Assembly (NCBI RefSeq): GCF_020035535.1
Contig: NZ_CP083350.1
Coordinates: 2,862,501-2,926,500 of the forward strand
From: Ensifer adhaerens
Lineage (GTDB): Bacteria; Pseudomonadota; Alphaproteobacteria; Rhizobiales; Rhizobiaceae
Length of the DNA: 64,000 bases
Direction of reading: 5' to 3'
Shown in pieces: positions 36,102 to 43,731 of the stretch. The notes under the pieces were generated by a model. That model did not search any database. It was given only the letters and a program-made list of their open reading frames with translations, and was not told where the DNA came from. The position numbers were made by a program, and so were the translations under genes. Each line of letters starts with the position of its first letter. Position 1 is the stretch's first letter.

Positions 36102-36590
36102 CTACTGCATCACGACGACGGCCTCGACTTCGAACAGCATCGCGTCGATTGCGAGCTTGGGAACCGGAACCAGCGTCTGTGCTGGGAGCGCCGTGCCGAA
36201 AATTTCCTTGACGTTCTCGGTCAGCACTCCGAGCTGTGCCATATCGTGATCCACCACGAAAATCGTCAGCTTGGCTACCTGATCCGGCCGGGCACCGAGC
36301 GCGTCGAGGGCGGTGCGCAAATTCGCATAGGCCTGTTTGACCTGGACGGCAAAATCCGGTGACAAAGCGCCGCTCCCGTCTTGGCCGCCCTGTCCGGAGA
36401 TGTAGGCTACGCGCGCGCCGGGGGGCGTGACCACGGCGGTGCTATACCCATTCGGCGTCGGGTCGTGGAGGGTCTTGGGATTGACGATGCTCAGCTTGAG
36501 ATTGTGCTCATTGGCTGTCGTCGTGGTGGGCACTCCGATGGTCATGATGATTAGGCCTCCGAAAAGCAGATGCTTGGCTGCATGTGACAT
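36102..36590 (-). CDS. Exported RidA/YjgF family protein
   Basis: 162 residues from ATG 36590. A signal peptide (HLLFGGLIIMTIGVPTTTTA) precedes a RidA domain with VAYISGQGGQDGSGAL, VKQAYANLRTALDALGARPD and VAKLTIFVVD. Cytoplasmic RidA deaminates reactive enamines and has an essential Arg near the C-terminus; here the region reads PKLAIDAMLFEVEAVVVM, with no Arg at that place, so enamine deaminase activity is doubtful. It is divergent from a TetR gene across a perfect palindrome. Confidence 0.85.
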   Translation of the reverse strand: MSHAAKHLLFGGLIIMTIGVPTTTTANEHNLKLSIVNPKTLHDPTPNGYSTAVVTPPGARVAYISGQGGQDGSGALSPDFAVQVKQAYANLRTALDALGARPDQVAKLTIFVVDHDMAQLGVLTENVKEIFGTALPAQTLVPVPKLAIDAMLFEVEAVVVMQ

Positions 36591-36663
36591 GATCTTCTCG
36601 CTCCGAACGCCGTGAGCACCTGTCTCGCGGTCGGCTGGGTTTGTTCTAGACAGGTCACGGTTG

Positions 36664-36715
36664 GTTGACTCGTACGCTGTACGATTAAATTGCATCGTAC
36701 AGCGTACGAGTCAAC
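36664..36715. promoter_or_regulatory. Perfect 22-bp inverted repeat, likely TetR operator
   Basis: Arms at 36664-36685 and 36694-36715 are perfect reverse complements with an 8-base spacer (TAAATTGC). Each arm is itself a short dyad, CGTAC-GCT-GTACG on the left and its complement on the right, so two TetR dimers may bind side by side, as with QacR. It lies between the RidA-like gene and the tetR gene, 65 bases before the latter's start. Confidence 0.85.
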
Positions 36716-36780
36716 AGGTGTGGGTCGACATCGCCGGTGTTTCCGGTCAAATACGAATGACAGATTGACGGGGAAGGCGA

Positions 36781-37479
36781 ATGGCAGCCAAGAGTGGCGG
36801 CGGAGCGAGGAAACAATCACAACGGATGAATGCGAAACGGCGATCCGGGCGGGAACCGCGCGGTGACGTATCGCTTTCTCTCGAACGTATTGTAAACAAC
36901 GCCATCAATCTGCTGGACGACGAAGGCGTCGACGGAATGTCGATGCGCCGGCTTGCCGAGCGCTGTGGCTCTGGCGTGATGAGCCTCTATTGGCACATCG
37001 ACACGAAGGAGGATGTTTTTGACCTCGCGCTTGACTCGGTGCTCGAATATTGCGGGCCTTCGGAAATGGGAGAGCCGCAAGACTGGCGCGCAGACGTCAT
37101 TCATATGCTCGAAGACTGGCGCGCCAGCATGCTGCGTCATCCTTGGTCGGCATCGCTGTTGCCGCGCCGAGCCCTTGGTCCGAACGTCCTCCATCGCCTG
37201 GAACGGCTTGGCAGTGCCTTGTCCAGGGCCGGCGTCGCTGACGCAGATCTGAACGTTGTGATCTGGTCGCTTTGGAACCACGTCCTGGGCGCCACCATCA
37301 CGCGCGCGAGCTTCGAATTCTCGGACGACGACAAGGCTGCCGCGCAGCAGCGCCTGACACAGCTCAGTGAACGCTATCCGACAATCGAGCGCTCTCGGTT
37401 GCTGCTGGACGACGATTGGTGTGGCACGTTCAGAAAAGGGCTCGATTTCCTGCTCGATGGCCTGATGCCGAAACGGTGA
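36781..37479 (+). CDS. TetR/AcrR family regulator with TetR_C-type effector domain
   Basis: 232 residues. A basic N-terminal tail of about 30 residues (KRRSGREPRG) precedes the HTH: NAINLLDDEGVDGMSMRRLA and SGVMSLYWHIDTKEDVFDL. The C-terminal domain (HPWSASLLPRRALGPNVLHR) resembles the class-A tetracycline-repressor group. It should bind the palindrome upstream and repress both itself and the RidA-like gene. The gene ends 81 bases before an IS30 insertion but is itself intact. Confidence 0.9.
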   Translation: MAAKSGGGARKQSQRMNAKRRSGREPRGDVSLSLERIVNNAINLLDDEGVDGMSMRRLAERCGSGVMSLYWHIDTKEDVFDLALDSVLEYCGPSEMGEPQDWRADVIHMLEDWRASMLRHPWSASLLPRRALGPNVLHRLERLGSALSRAGVADADLNVVIWSLWNHVLGATITRASFEFSDDDKAAAQQRLTQLSERYPTIERSRLLLDDDWCGTFRKGLDFLLDGLMPKR

Positions 37480-37560
37480 GGCTCATGTCGAAGCAATGTT
37501 CGCGACGAGCTTGCTAGAGGGAACATCTCGATTGAGCGCGCGTGCGGACAAGAGGGCAAG

Positions 37561-38674
37561 GGGAGATCCTAACTGAAGTGCAACACGCCGGTTTTCAGGG
37601 TAGGGGTTCAGCCTCCCTCTTGCAAATGTGCGCGGAACACTTCGGCCGGCGTCCTGTAGTCGAGGCACTTTCGCGGCTGGTCGTTGAGATGGCGAGCAAG
37701 CTGGATGAGCTTGCGTTGCGACACGCCTGCAAGGTCGGTATCGCCTGGCATGAACCGACGGATGCGCTTGTTGATGTTTTCCACGGCACCTTTCTGCCAC
37801 GGTGCACTGGGGTCGCAAAACCAGCTCCGCGCGCCGATACCATCTTCCAAAGCCCTGAAGCCGGCAAACTCCGTGCCGCGATCAAAGGTGAAGCTCTGCC
37901 GGGCAAAGGCTGGCAAGGGAGAGAACGTTTCGATGATCTTGTCCATGATCGGCCGCGAGTGCCGGCTGTGGTTCTTGATCATGACGGTGTAGCGGCTCTT
38001 GCGCTCGATCAGTGAGGTTACGTTGGCGTTGCCCAGGTCACGTTGGAAGATCAACAAGTCGCCTTCCCAATGCCCGAACTGCGAACGATCACCAATGAAA
38101 TCGGGACGTTGCGATATCCTGCAGGCAGCGGGAAAAGTGCCGCCGCGCGGTTTCCTCGCGCCGCGGGGACGGCGTTTGCGGCGGCCTTCCGTCAGATGCT
38201 GATAGAGCTCCAGCGCCTGATCGTCCTTGCCGTAGATGAAGCGATAGATCGTCTCGGTGCAGACCCGCACGGCGCTCACGCCATCGGCGAGCAGACGACC
38301 GGCGATCTGTTGCGGGGACCACAGTGCCTTCAGCTGCTCGATCACCAGTTCGCGCAATCGCGGGTGCCGCACAAGTTTCCTCAAACGCTGCCGCCGCTCT
38401 TTGCGGATGTCGTCAGCAACGGTCGGGAAGTAACCGCTATAGTCGGGCAGCTCGCGATCGTGGAAGGTGTTGCGCCGGATCTCACGGTAGATCGTCGATC
38501 GATGACGCCCGAGTTCGCGCGCCATTTCTTTGATCGGCAGTTTGCGTTCGACAAAGTGGAAGAGCCGGCGTCGATCGGCCAGATTCAGCTGCGAATAGCG
38601 TCGGGACATGCCAAAATCTCCAAGGGGAAACCATTGAAATCATTGGCATGTCGCACTTCAAATTAGAATGTACC
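37561..38674 (-). mobile_element. IS30-family insertion sequence, copy 1
   Basis: 1114 bp. The left end GGGAGATCCTAACTGAAGTG and the right end, read inward on the other strand (GGTACATTCTAATTTGAAGT), are imperfect terminal inverted repeats that continue into GC(A/G)ACA(C/T)GCC. A 3-bp target duplication AAG flanks it (37558-37560, 38675-38677). It has one transposase on the minus strand. Copy 2 at 40347-41460 has the same length and orientation. Confidence 0.9.
37608..38609 (-). CDS. IS30-family transposase, copy 1
   Basis: 333 residues. The N-terminal HTH (LADRRRLFHFVERKLPIKEM, GRHRSTIYREIRR) is typical of IS30. The DDE triad is visible as Asp in FGHWEGDLLIF, Asp in FDRGTEFAGF and Glu in QKGAVENINKRIRRF, with an intact frame from ATG to stop. 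It differs from copy 2 by one residue that I noticed (RRFMPGD against RRYMPGD). Probably active. Confidence 0.93.
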   Translation of the reverse strand: MSRRYSQLNLADRRRLFHFVERKLPIKEMARELGRHRSTIYREIRRNTFHDRELPDYSGYFPTVADDIRKERRQRLRKLVRHPRLRELVIEQLKALWSPQQIAGRLLADGVSAVRVCTETIYRFIYGKDDQALELYQHLTEGRRKRRPRGARKPRGGTFPAACRISQRPDFIGDRSQFGHWEGDLLIFQRDLGNANVTSLIERKSRYTVMIKNHSRHSRPIMDKIIETFSPLPAFARQSFTFDRGTEFAGFRALEDGIGARSWFCDPSAPWQKGAVENINKRIRRFMPGDTDLAGVSQRKLIQLARHLNDQPRKCLDYRTPAEVFRAHLQEGG

Positions 38675-38717
38675 AAGGTTGCTATTGTGGCGGCAAGGTT
38701 GAACTGTCCGCCGCTGC

Positions 38718-40343
38718 GCAAAGTTAAAATGTCACTTTGGATACGTCTTCAGCCATTTAGACATGCGACACTCGACATCTCCACTGGCGCTGCGGCAAGC
38801 CCCCGACCGGACCAGCTGGGCCGGGTTGCAAGGGAAGGGAGGGGGCGGGTGAGACGCAGCCATCGGCTTTAGCTTGGACAGCTGGAGCAGCCAGTCATTC
38901 CGCCGCACCAAGGTCAGAGAGCGCTTGTCGCCGTCGGGCAATGACCGCAGGATCGTTCATGAAATCCTTCCGACGTCCCGGGCCGCGCGCGCGTCGAACG
39001 TAGCCGTTCTTCTCGCTGTTGCTCTTCACAACCGGTTTTTCCTTCTGGTCCTGCCGCTCCTTGATGTAGGTCAGGAGTTCACCGAGCCTTTTGTTCTCGA
39101 TGATCGCCGCATGCGTCACCCGCTGGTCCTTGTCGAACACCCGGTAGGGTAGGGAATGCCCCTTCCAGCGCACATCCAGCCTGCCGTCGGCAAGCGCGTA
39201 GGTCTCGACATAGCGACCGACCAGCCCGCGCGTCACCGCGGTCTCCTCCAGCATGATCCGCTGGCGCTCGAACGAAAACGTCAGCTGGGCACCGACATAA
39301 CGCTGCTCACGTTTGCACAGAACGTCGCGTAGCCGATCCGGGGCAAGGTTCAGCGGTCGATGCAGATCCTCAACTCGGGCAGGGGTAATGGCAAACTGGC
39401 GGTTATAGCGCTCCATGAACCGAGGCAGGAAAGCGTTGCCATCATCCATGCCGCAGATGCCCTCCAGACGCAGATCCTTGATCAACCGGTCCTGTAGCGT
39501 CCGGTTCATTCGCTCGACCCGGCCTTTGGCCTGGCTCGAGTTTGCGCAAAGACTCTCGATGTTTAGCTCGCAAAGCGCACGCCCGAACTGGGTCATGCCC
39601 TGACCGCCCTTGGCATCCTTCTTTGCCACTCGGAACACCGAATGCTTGTCGGAATAGAAGGCGACGGGAGCACCATGCGCCTTCAGATAGAGCTCGAGCG
39701 CCTCGAAATAGCTGAACGCGCTTTCCGAGCGCACAAACCGCAACTGCATCAGCTTGCCGGTCGCATCATCGATGAACACCAGCAATGAACAGGGATCACC
39801 GCGATCCTCAAACCAACGATGCTCGGATCCATCAATTTGCACCAGTTCGCCATAGGCCTCGCGCCGCAATCGTGGCTGATGGAACGTCCGTCGCTGCTTG
39901 CGCGACAGCCACAGGCCGGCCTCCGACATCCATCGGCGCAAGGTCTCACGCGACACCGTCAGACCATCACGCTCCGCAAGCTTCTCGGCCGCCAGCGTCG
40001 GGCCAAAGTCTGCATAGCGCTCGCGCACGATCGCCATGGCGTAATCGCGCATGCCGTCACAAATTCGATTGTTCGATGGCCGGCCAATCGCCTGGTGTCG
40101 GATCGACGCCGCACCGTCGACGCTGATCCGACCCAACAGACGCCGCACCTGGCGCGTACTTAAGCCCAGCACATGTGCCGCCGACACCAGTGTCATGCGC
40201 CCGGCGATAACTTTCGACAAAACCTCGATCCGCTGCAGATCACGCTCACTCATCGCAATCAATCCCATCCGCAATCTCCCAGGTCATCAAACCCGGGGAG
40301 AGTGACATTCTTACTTTGCAGGATCAGGACACTTTAACTTTGC
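38718..40343 (-). mobile_element. ISNCY-type insertion sequence between the two IS30 copies
   Basis: About 1626 bp. Terminal inverted repeats are GCAAAGTTAAAATGTC at 38718-38733 and, on the other strand from 40343 inward, GCAAAGTTAAAGTGTC. One transposase fills it. I see no clear target duplication: the left flank is GTCCGCCGCT, and the right flank is cut after 3 bases by IS30 copy 2. Confidence 0.8.
38895..40274 (-). CDS. ISNCY-type DDE transposase/integrase
   Basis: 459 residues. An HTH near the N-terminus (VSAAHVLGLSTRQVRRLLGR) precedes an rve-type catalytic core: Asp in LVQIDGSEHRWF, Asp in AFYSDKHSVFRV and Glu in SQAKGRVERMNRTLQDR. The C-terminal region has YVRRARGPGRRKDFMNDP. Frame is intact. 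The start could be the ATG eight codons inside (MSERDLQ). Confidence 0.88.
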   Translation of the reverse strand: MRMGLIAMSERDLQRIEVLSKVIAGRMTLVSAAHVLGLSTRQVRRLLGRISVDGAASIRHQAIGRPSNNRICDGMRDYAMAIVRERYADFGPTLAAEKLAERDGLTVSRETLRRWMSEAGLWLSRKQRRTFHQPRLRREAYGELVQIDGSEHRWFEDRGDPCSLLVFIDDATGKLMQLRFVRSESAFSYFEALELYLKAHGAPVAFYSDKHSVFRVAKKDAKGGQGMTQFGRALCELNIESLCANSSQAKGRVERMNRTLQDRLIKDLRLEGICGMDDGNAFLPRFMERYNRQFAITPARVEDLHRPLNLAPDRLRDVLCKREQRYVGAQLTFSFERQRIMLEETAVTRGLVGRYVETYALADGRLDVRWKGHSLPYRVFDKDQRVTHAAIIENKRLGELLTYIKERQDQKEKPVVKSNSEKNGYVRRARGPGRRKDFMNDPAVIARRRQALSDLGAAE

Positions 40344-40346
40344 GGC

Positions 40347-41460
40347 GGGAGATCCTAACTGAAGTGCAACACGCCGGTTTTCAGGGTAGGGGTTCAGCCT
40401 CCCTCTTGCAAATGTGCGCGGAACACTTCGGCCGGCGTCCTGTAGTCGAGGCACTTTCGCGGCTGGTCGTTGAGATGGCGAGCAAGCTGGATGAGCTTGC
40501 GTTGCGACACGCCTGCAAGATCGGTATCGCCTGGCATGTATCGACGGATGCGCTTGTTGATGTTTTCCACGGCACCTTTTTGCCACGGTGCACTGGGGTC
40601 ACAAAACCAGCTCCGCGCGCCGATGCCATCTTCCAAAGCCCTGAATCCGGCAAACTCCGTGCCGCGATCAAAGGTGAAGCTCTGCCGGGCAAAGGCTGGC
40701 AAGGGAGAGAACGTTTCGATGATCTTGTCCATGATCGGCCGCGAGTGCCGGCTGTGGTTCTTGATCATCACCGTGTAGCGGCTCTTGCGCTCGATCAGTG
40801 AGGTCACGTTGGCGTTGCCCAGGTCACGTTGGAAGATCAACAAGTCGCCTTCCCAATGCCCGAACTGCGAACGATCACCAATGAAATCGGGACGTTGCGA
40901 TATCCTGCAGGCAGCGGGAAAAGTGCCGCCGCGCGGTTTCCTCGCGCCGCGGGGACGGCGTTTGCGGCGGCCTTCCGTCAGATGCTGATAGAGCTCCAGC
41001 GCCTGATCGTCCTTGCCGTAGATGAAGCGATAGATCGTCTCGGTGCAGACCCGCACGGCGCTCACGCCATCGGCGAGCAGACGACCGGCGATCTGTTGCG
41101 GGGACCACAGTGCCTTCAGCTGCTCGATCACCAGTTCGCGCAATCGCGGGTGCCGCACAAGTTTCCTCAAACGCTGCCGCCGCTCTTTGCGGATGTCGTC
41201 AGCAACGGTCGGGAAGTAACCGCTATAGTCGGGCAGCTCGCGATCGTGGAAGGTGTTGCGCCGGATCTCACGGTAGATCGTCGATCGATGACGCCCGAGT
41301 TCGCGCGCCATTTCTTTGATCGGCAGTTTGCGTTCGACAAAGTGGAAGAGCCGGCGTCGATCGGCCAGATTCAGCTGCGAATAGCGGCGGGACATGCCAA
41401 AATCTCCAAGGGGAAACCATTGAAATCATTGGCATGTCGCACTTGGAAATAGAATGTACC
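40347..41460 (-). mobile_element. IS30-family insertion sequence, copy 2
   Basis: 1114 bp with the same ends and orientation as copy 1. It is flanked by a different 3-bp duplication, GGC (40344-40346, 41461-41463), and lies three bases from the end of the ISNCY element. The few differences from copy 1 include three bases near the right end (ACTTGGAAAT against ACTTCAAATT). Confidence 0.9.
40394..41395 (-). CDS. IS30-family transposase, copy 2
   Basis: 333 residues, nearly identical to copy 1, with HTH and DDE residues intact. Identity along the whole length means the two copies diverged very recently, so one is probably the parent of the other or both came from a third copy elsewhere in the genome. 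Confidence 0.93.
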   Translation of the reverse strand: MSRRYSQLNLADRRRLFHFVERKLPIKEMARELGRHRSTIYREIRRNTFHDRELPDYSGYFPTVADDIRKERRQRLRKLVRHPRLRELVIEQLKALWSPQQIAGRLLADGVSAVRVCTETIYRFIYGKDDQALELYQHLTEGRRKRRPRGARKPRGGTFPAACRISQRPDFIGDRSQFGHWEGDLLIFQRDLGNANVTSLIERKSRYTVMIKNHSRHSRPIMDKIIETFSPLPAFARQSFTFDRGTEFAGFRALEDGIGARSWFCDPSAPWQKGAVENINKRIRRYMPGDTDLAGVSQRKLIQLARHLNDQPRKCLDYRTPAEVFRAHLQEGG

Positions 41461-41473
41461 GGCTACACTCCAT

Positions 41474-41501
41474 CCATCGCATAACATACATTATGGAACA
41501 C
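41474..41501. other. Candidate dif-like XerC/XerD recombination site
   Basis: Two 11-bp arms, CCATCGCATAA (41474-41484) and TTATGGAACAC (41491-41501), flank a 6-base centre CATACA. The inner CGCATAA-N6-TTATG is the conserved core of dif and plasmid dif (pdif) sites, and the 11-6-11 layout is exact; the outer XerD arm fits less well. It sits 14 bases outside IS30 copy 2, next to toxin-antitoxin genes, as in pdif modules of Acinetobacter plasmids. Confidence 0.45.
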
Positions 41502-41518
41502 CCGAGCGGTTTTGCTTC

Positions 41519-41600
41519 TGTTGCTTTTGCTGCCTAAACCGCTTGTTGTGTTTCTGGGGATTTCCACGATAAACGGCGGTTTCACCTGTTGCTTTTCCGA
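41519..41600. repeat. TGTTGCTTTT-bounded repeat, module D
   Basis: Starts TGTTGCTTTTGCTGCCTAAA, continues through ACCGCTTGTT, and ends CTGTTGCTTTTCC. A diverged copy with the same order of blocks lies at 43458-43537. The rest of 41601-41752 holds two small hairpins (CCCGCG/CGCGGG at 41620-41639 and CCGGT/ACCGG at 41649-41664) and no gene I can support. Confidence 0.5.
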
Positions 41601-41752
41601 GGCGGCATTGTGACATTTGCCCGCGTTCGGGAGCGCGGGTCAACATGCCGGTTAAATCACCGGCTCCTCAGACCATCAAGAAGGCACCCCTGCTGGCCGA
41701 CAATCGCGCGGCGCGGACCCGTGACGTTGCGGTGCGTGGACGTCGCTGGAGA

Positions 41753-42112
41753 TCACTCTTCGTATCGCTCAGCGACCACTGTTGTGCCTTCATTATTCCC
41801 CATGAGCCAGACGTATCCGTCGGCTGCCTCAAGGTCGTAAAAGGCACGCTTCCCCAAAACTTCCTTGTCCGCAAATTGCCAACCAGACAGCACCTTGTCG
41901 AACTCGCTTGGGTCAATCTCAAACGAGCAGGTGACGATCACGTCAGTGGTGGCGTTGGCGTTGCAGTCAAGGTTGCGAACCGACGGCGGTATCTGAGAAA
42001 TGTTTAGAATGAAGGCCAAACGGTCAGGTCCCTGGTGCGGTCCCAGTGGTTCAAGGCCTTCGCAAAACACGGCAGCGCCAGCCAGAAATATTAGACCATA
42101 CCTGAGCTTCAA
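41753..42112 (-). CDS. Hypothetical exported or membrane-anchored protein (119 aa)
   Basis: A TTG start at 42112 preceded by AGGGAG gives LKLRYGLIFLAGAAVFCEGL, a plausible signal or anchor, followed by an acidic, mostly soluble domain (CSFEIDPSEFDKVLSGWQFA, YVWLMGNNEGTTVV). The frame is open further upstream to 42193 without a better start. I do not recognise the family. It is isolated between an IS and a toxin-antitoxin module. Confidence 0.5.
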   Translation of the reverse strand: MKLRYGLIFLAGAAVFCEGLEPLGPHQGPDRLAFILNISQIPPSVRNLDCNANATTDVIVTCSFEIDPSEFDKVLSGWQFADKEVLGKRAFYDLEAADGYVWLMGNNEGTTVVAERYEE

Positions 42113-42299
42113 TTCTCTCCCTGCGGATGCGCCTTCGAATTCTAACAGGTCGTGAGCTTGATTGTTCCTGATCGCTTTCGGACGTCGCTGCAAATCGGGG
42201 CTTCCCTCAGGATGACGCTATCAATACCTCCATGTGCGCGGCTCCAAAAATAGCGTTCGTTCGCGGATGTCCACGTGGTCGGGATCACATCTCGCATCC

Positions 42300-42569
42300 C
42301 TAGTCGCGGGCCGTATGGATGACGCGGACGATCACTACTGCCTCGTCCGTCAGCGCGTAAGCGATGATGTAGGGCAAGCCCGTCACTACCTTCTCGTAAG
42401 TGCCAGTCACGCGCCCCGGCCTGCCGGTGGCGAACTCACTGAGCCTGTTGCCCGCGTCTTCGATGGCGTCAACGACCCGCTCGGCTGCATCCGGATTATC
42501 GTCGGCGATGTAGGCGAGGATGTCGAGATAGTCGCGGTGTGCGTCAGCCGACCAGACAACTCGCCTCAT
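42300..42569 (-). CDS. ParE/RelE-superfamily toxin
   Basis: 89 residues: MRRVVWSADAHRDYLDILAY, then DNPDAAERVVDAIEDAGNRL and RPGRVTGTYEKVVTGLPYII, ending VIVRVIHTARD. This is the ParE/RelE fold with the conserved late Arg-Val-x-His-x-x-Arg strand. ParE members poison gyrase; RelE members cut mRNA; the sequence favours ParE. The start overlaps the antitoxin stop (ATGA), so the two are coupled. Confidence 0.88.
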   Translation of the reverse strand: MRRVVWSADAHRDYLDILAYIADDNPDAAERVVDAIEDAGNRLSEFATGRPGRVTGTYEKVVTGLPYIIAYALTDEAVVIVRVIHTARD

Positions 42570-42826
42570 CCTTGCGCTTTCTTGCGCCGTGCTTCCGCAA
42601 TTATCTGGCGGGCTTCAGCCATCGCTTGCTCGTGCGGGACGACGCGGCCAGCCGCCACGTCGCCCAGCCCGCGCTGGATGCCTTCAATAATGGCAAGCTC
42701 GCGCTCGACGTAGGCCGAGATCGCCTCCCCCGCGAGGAAGGATTTGCTGCGCTTCGTCCCTTCGGCGATCTTTGTCAGCTTGGCCAAGGTGTCTTCCGAG
42801 ACACGGATCGTCATCGTCGCACTCAT
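42566..42826 (-). CDS. Ribbon-helix-helix antitoxin (ParD/CopG type)
   Basis: 86 residues from ATG 42826, after GGAG. The N-terminal RHH is MTIRVSEDTLAKLTKIAEGT with KRSKSFLAGEAISAYVEREL, then an Arg/Lys/Glu-rich C-terminal helix (ARQIIAEARRKKAQG) that should wrap the toxin. It is first in the operon, as is normal for type II systems, and should bind the palindrome at 42841-42858. Confidence 0.88.
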   Translation of the reverse strand: MSATMTIRVSEDTLAKLTKIAEGTKRSKSFLAGEAISAYVERELAIIEGIQRGLGDVAAGRVVPHEQAMAEARQIIAEARRKKAQG

Positions 42827-42840
42827 GCTCCACTCTCCGC

Positions 42841-42888
42841 TGTGTTTACATGTACACATTATAGCACGGAACGCCGGTTGCGGGTCAA
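42841..42888 (-). promoter_or_regulatory. Autoregulated promoter of the ParDE-type module
   Basis: On the minus strand a -10 TATAAT (complement of 42858-42863) is extended by TGC, with TTGACC (complement of 42883-42888) as a -35 at a long 19-base spacing. A near-perfect dyad TGTGTTTACATGTACACA covers 42841-42858 between the -10 and the antitoxin start, a probable RHH operator. Confidence 0.65.
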
Positions 42889-43077
42889 GGCTTGGCTTGC
42901 GTTCCCCTGATGACAGCCATCGCATCGGCGTCCTGTCAGCACTTCGGCGATGACCTGCGCGTGACCGGCCTCGCATGCGCGAGCCTAGAGAGGCATGCTC
43001 AGCGGCGTGTAAAAAGCAACACTCGGCTCTCTCGCCGCTGCAACACTGGCAAAAGATGTTGCAACTCCTTCTCGGAC
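42889..43077. other. Non-coding stretch with GCAACA dyads
   Basis: Between the toxin-antitoxin promoter and repeat A I see no gene. AAAAAGCAACA occurs at 43011-43021, and TGCAACAC...GATGTTGCA forms a dyad at about 43039-43063. These are the same boundary words as in repeats A and B, so this may be a decayed copy. Confidence 0.4.
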
Positions 43078-43240
43078 AAAAAGCAACAAACGCCTGCAAA
43101 AGAGGTATGCAACAGCAGGTTCGAACTCCGGAGGTCGGAAGCCTATGCCGAATAAGGCATCGCCTTCACTCACTCACCCAGCTTCACTGCCGAAACCGCA
43201 CTCTTTGGAACCAGACGGTCATTTCAGTCGTGTTGCTTTT
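43078..43240. repeat. Repeat unit A (AAAAAGCAACA / TGTTGCTTTT)
   Basis: 163 bp bounded by AAAAAGCAACA and its inverse TGTTGCTTTT. Eighty-seven bases in, a 47-base block starts TTCACTCACTCACCCAGCTT and ends CTCTTTGGAAC (43165-43211), followed by ACGGTCATTT. Unit B has the same block at the same offset. No convincing protein is encoded. Confidence 0.75.
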
Positions 43241-43304
43241 CGGACCAAGCCGAGCGCCTTCAAAGCCCTGTTCCTCCTGGCCCTGTGAGGATCGAGCGAA
43301 AGCG

Positions 43305-43468
43305 AAAAAGCAACAAACAGCCCATTTCCGCTCCTGCAACAGCCAATCCTATGCGCGCGGTCGCCAAAGCATTGTATTCCAGAGCAAATCTTTCACTCAC
43401 TCACCCAGCTTCATTGCCGAAACGGCATTCTTTGGAACTTAACGGTCATTTGGGAAGTGTTGCTTTTT
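43305..43468. repeat. Repeat unit B (AAAAAGCAACA / TGTTGCTTTTT)
   Basis: 164 bp, 227 bp downstream of unit A and in the same orientation. The boundary inverted repeats and the 47-base block (43392-43438) are conserved with only a few changes, while the first 80 bases have diverged. The equal length and offsets show common descent. Confidence 0.75.
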
Positions 43469-43537
43469 GCGCTTATACCGCTGTTTAAGCCGCCGTGAAT
43501 TCCTCGATCAAGTGCGGTTTCGGCTGTGGCTTTTCGG
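43458..43537. repeat. Repeat module E, diverged copy of module D
   Basis: Begins with the TGTTGCTTTTT end of unit B, then GCGCTTATACCGCTGTTTAA and later GTGCGGTTTCGGCTGTGGCTTTTC, which line up with module D (41519-41600) at most positions. It runs into the start of the truncated TumE gene. Confidence 0.45.
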
Positions 43538-43731
43538 CATGGACATCGCGTTGCCTCGTAATGCCTTTTCAGGCACTTTCATCGTCCGGTGAGTGCGTTC
43601 TCCGCTACGACAATGAACGCGGGAAAGGCGATCACCGTCACTTAGGTAACCGCGAAGAAGCCATCGAATTTACGTCCCTTGAAGCACTTTACGATGCCTT
43701 CCAAGCTGACATGGAAAGGATGCTCAGATGA
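43495..43731 (+). pseudogene. TumE-family toxin, probably 5'-truncated
   Basis: The 3' part encodes RYDNERGKGDHRHLGNREEA and FTSLEALYDAFQADMERML, the DUF6516/TumE signature. Full-length relatives have about 50 residues of beta-strand sequence before DNERGKGDHRH; here the residues before it (from 43495) come from repeat module E and low-complexity sequence and do not match the family. The gene was probably cut by the repeat. Its stop overlaps the next start (ATGA), preserving the ancestral operon junction. Confidence 0.65.

Noticed and set aside
37561..41460. Composite transposon made of two IS30 copies
   Set aside because: The outer flanks (AAG at left, GGC at right) do not match, and each copy has its own 3-bp duplication, so they inserted separately.
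43117..43135. GCAGGTTCGAACTCCGG looks like a tRNA T-loop
   Set aside because: The flanking bases cannot form the five-pair T-stem, and no acceptor or anticodon arm fits on either strand.
42975..43442. Open frame of 155 codons across repeat units A and B
   Set aside because: The frame is carried by the repeats; the two halves do not give a consistent protein, the composition is biased, and there is no ribosome site.
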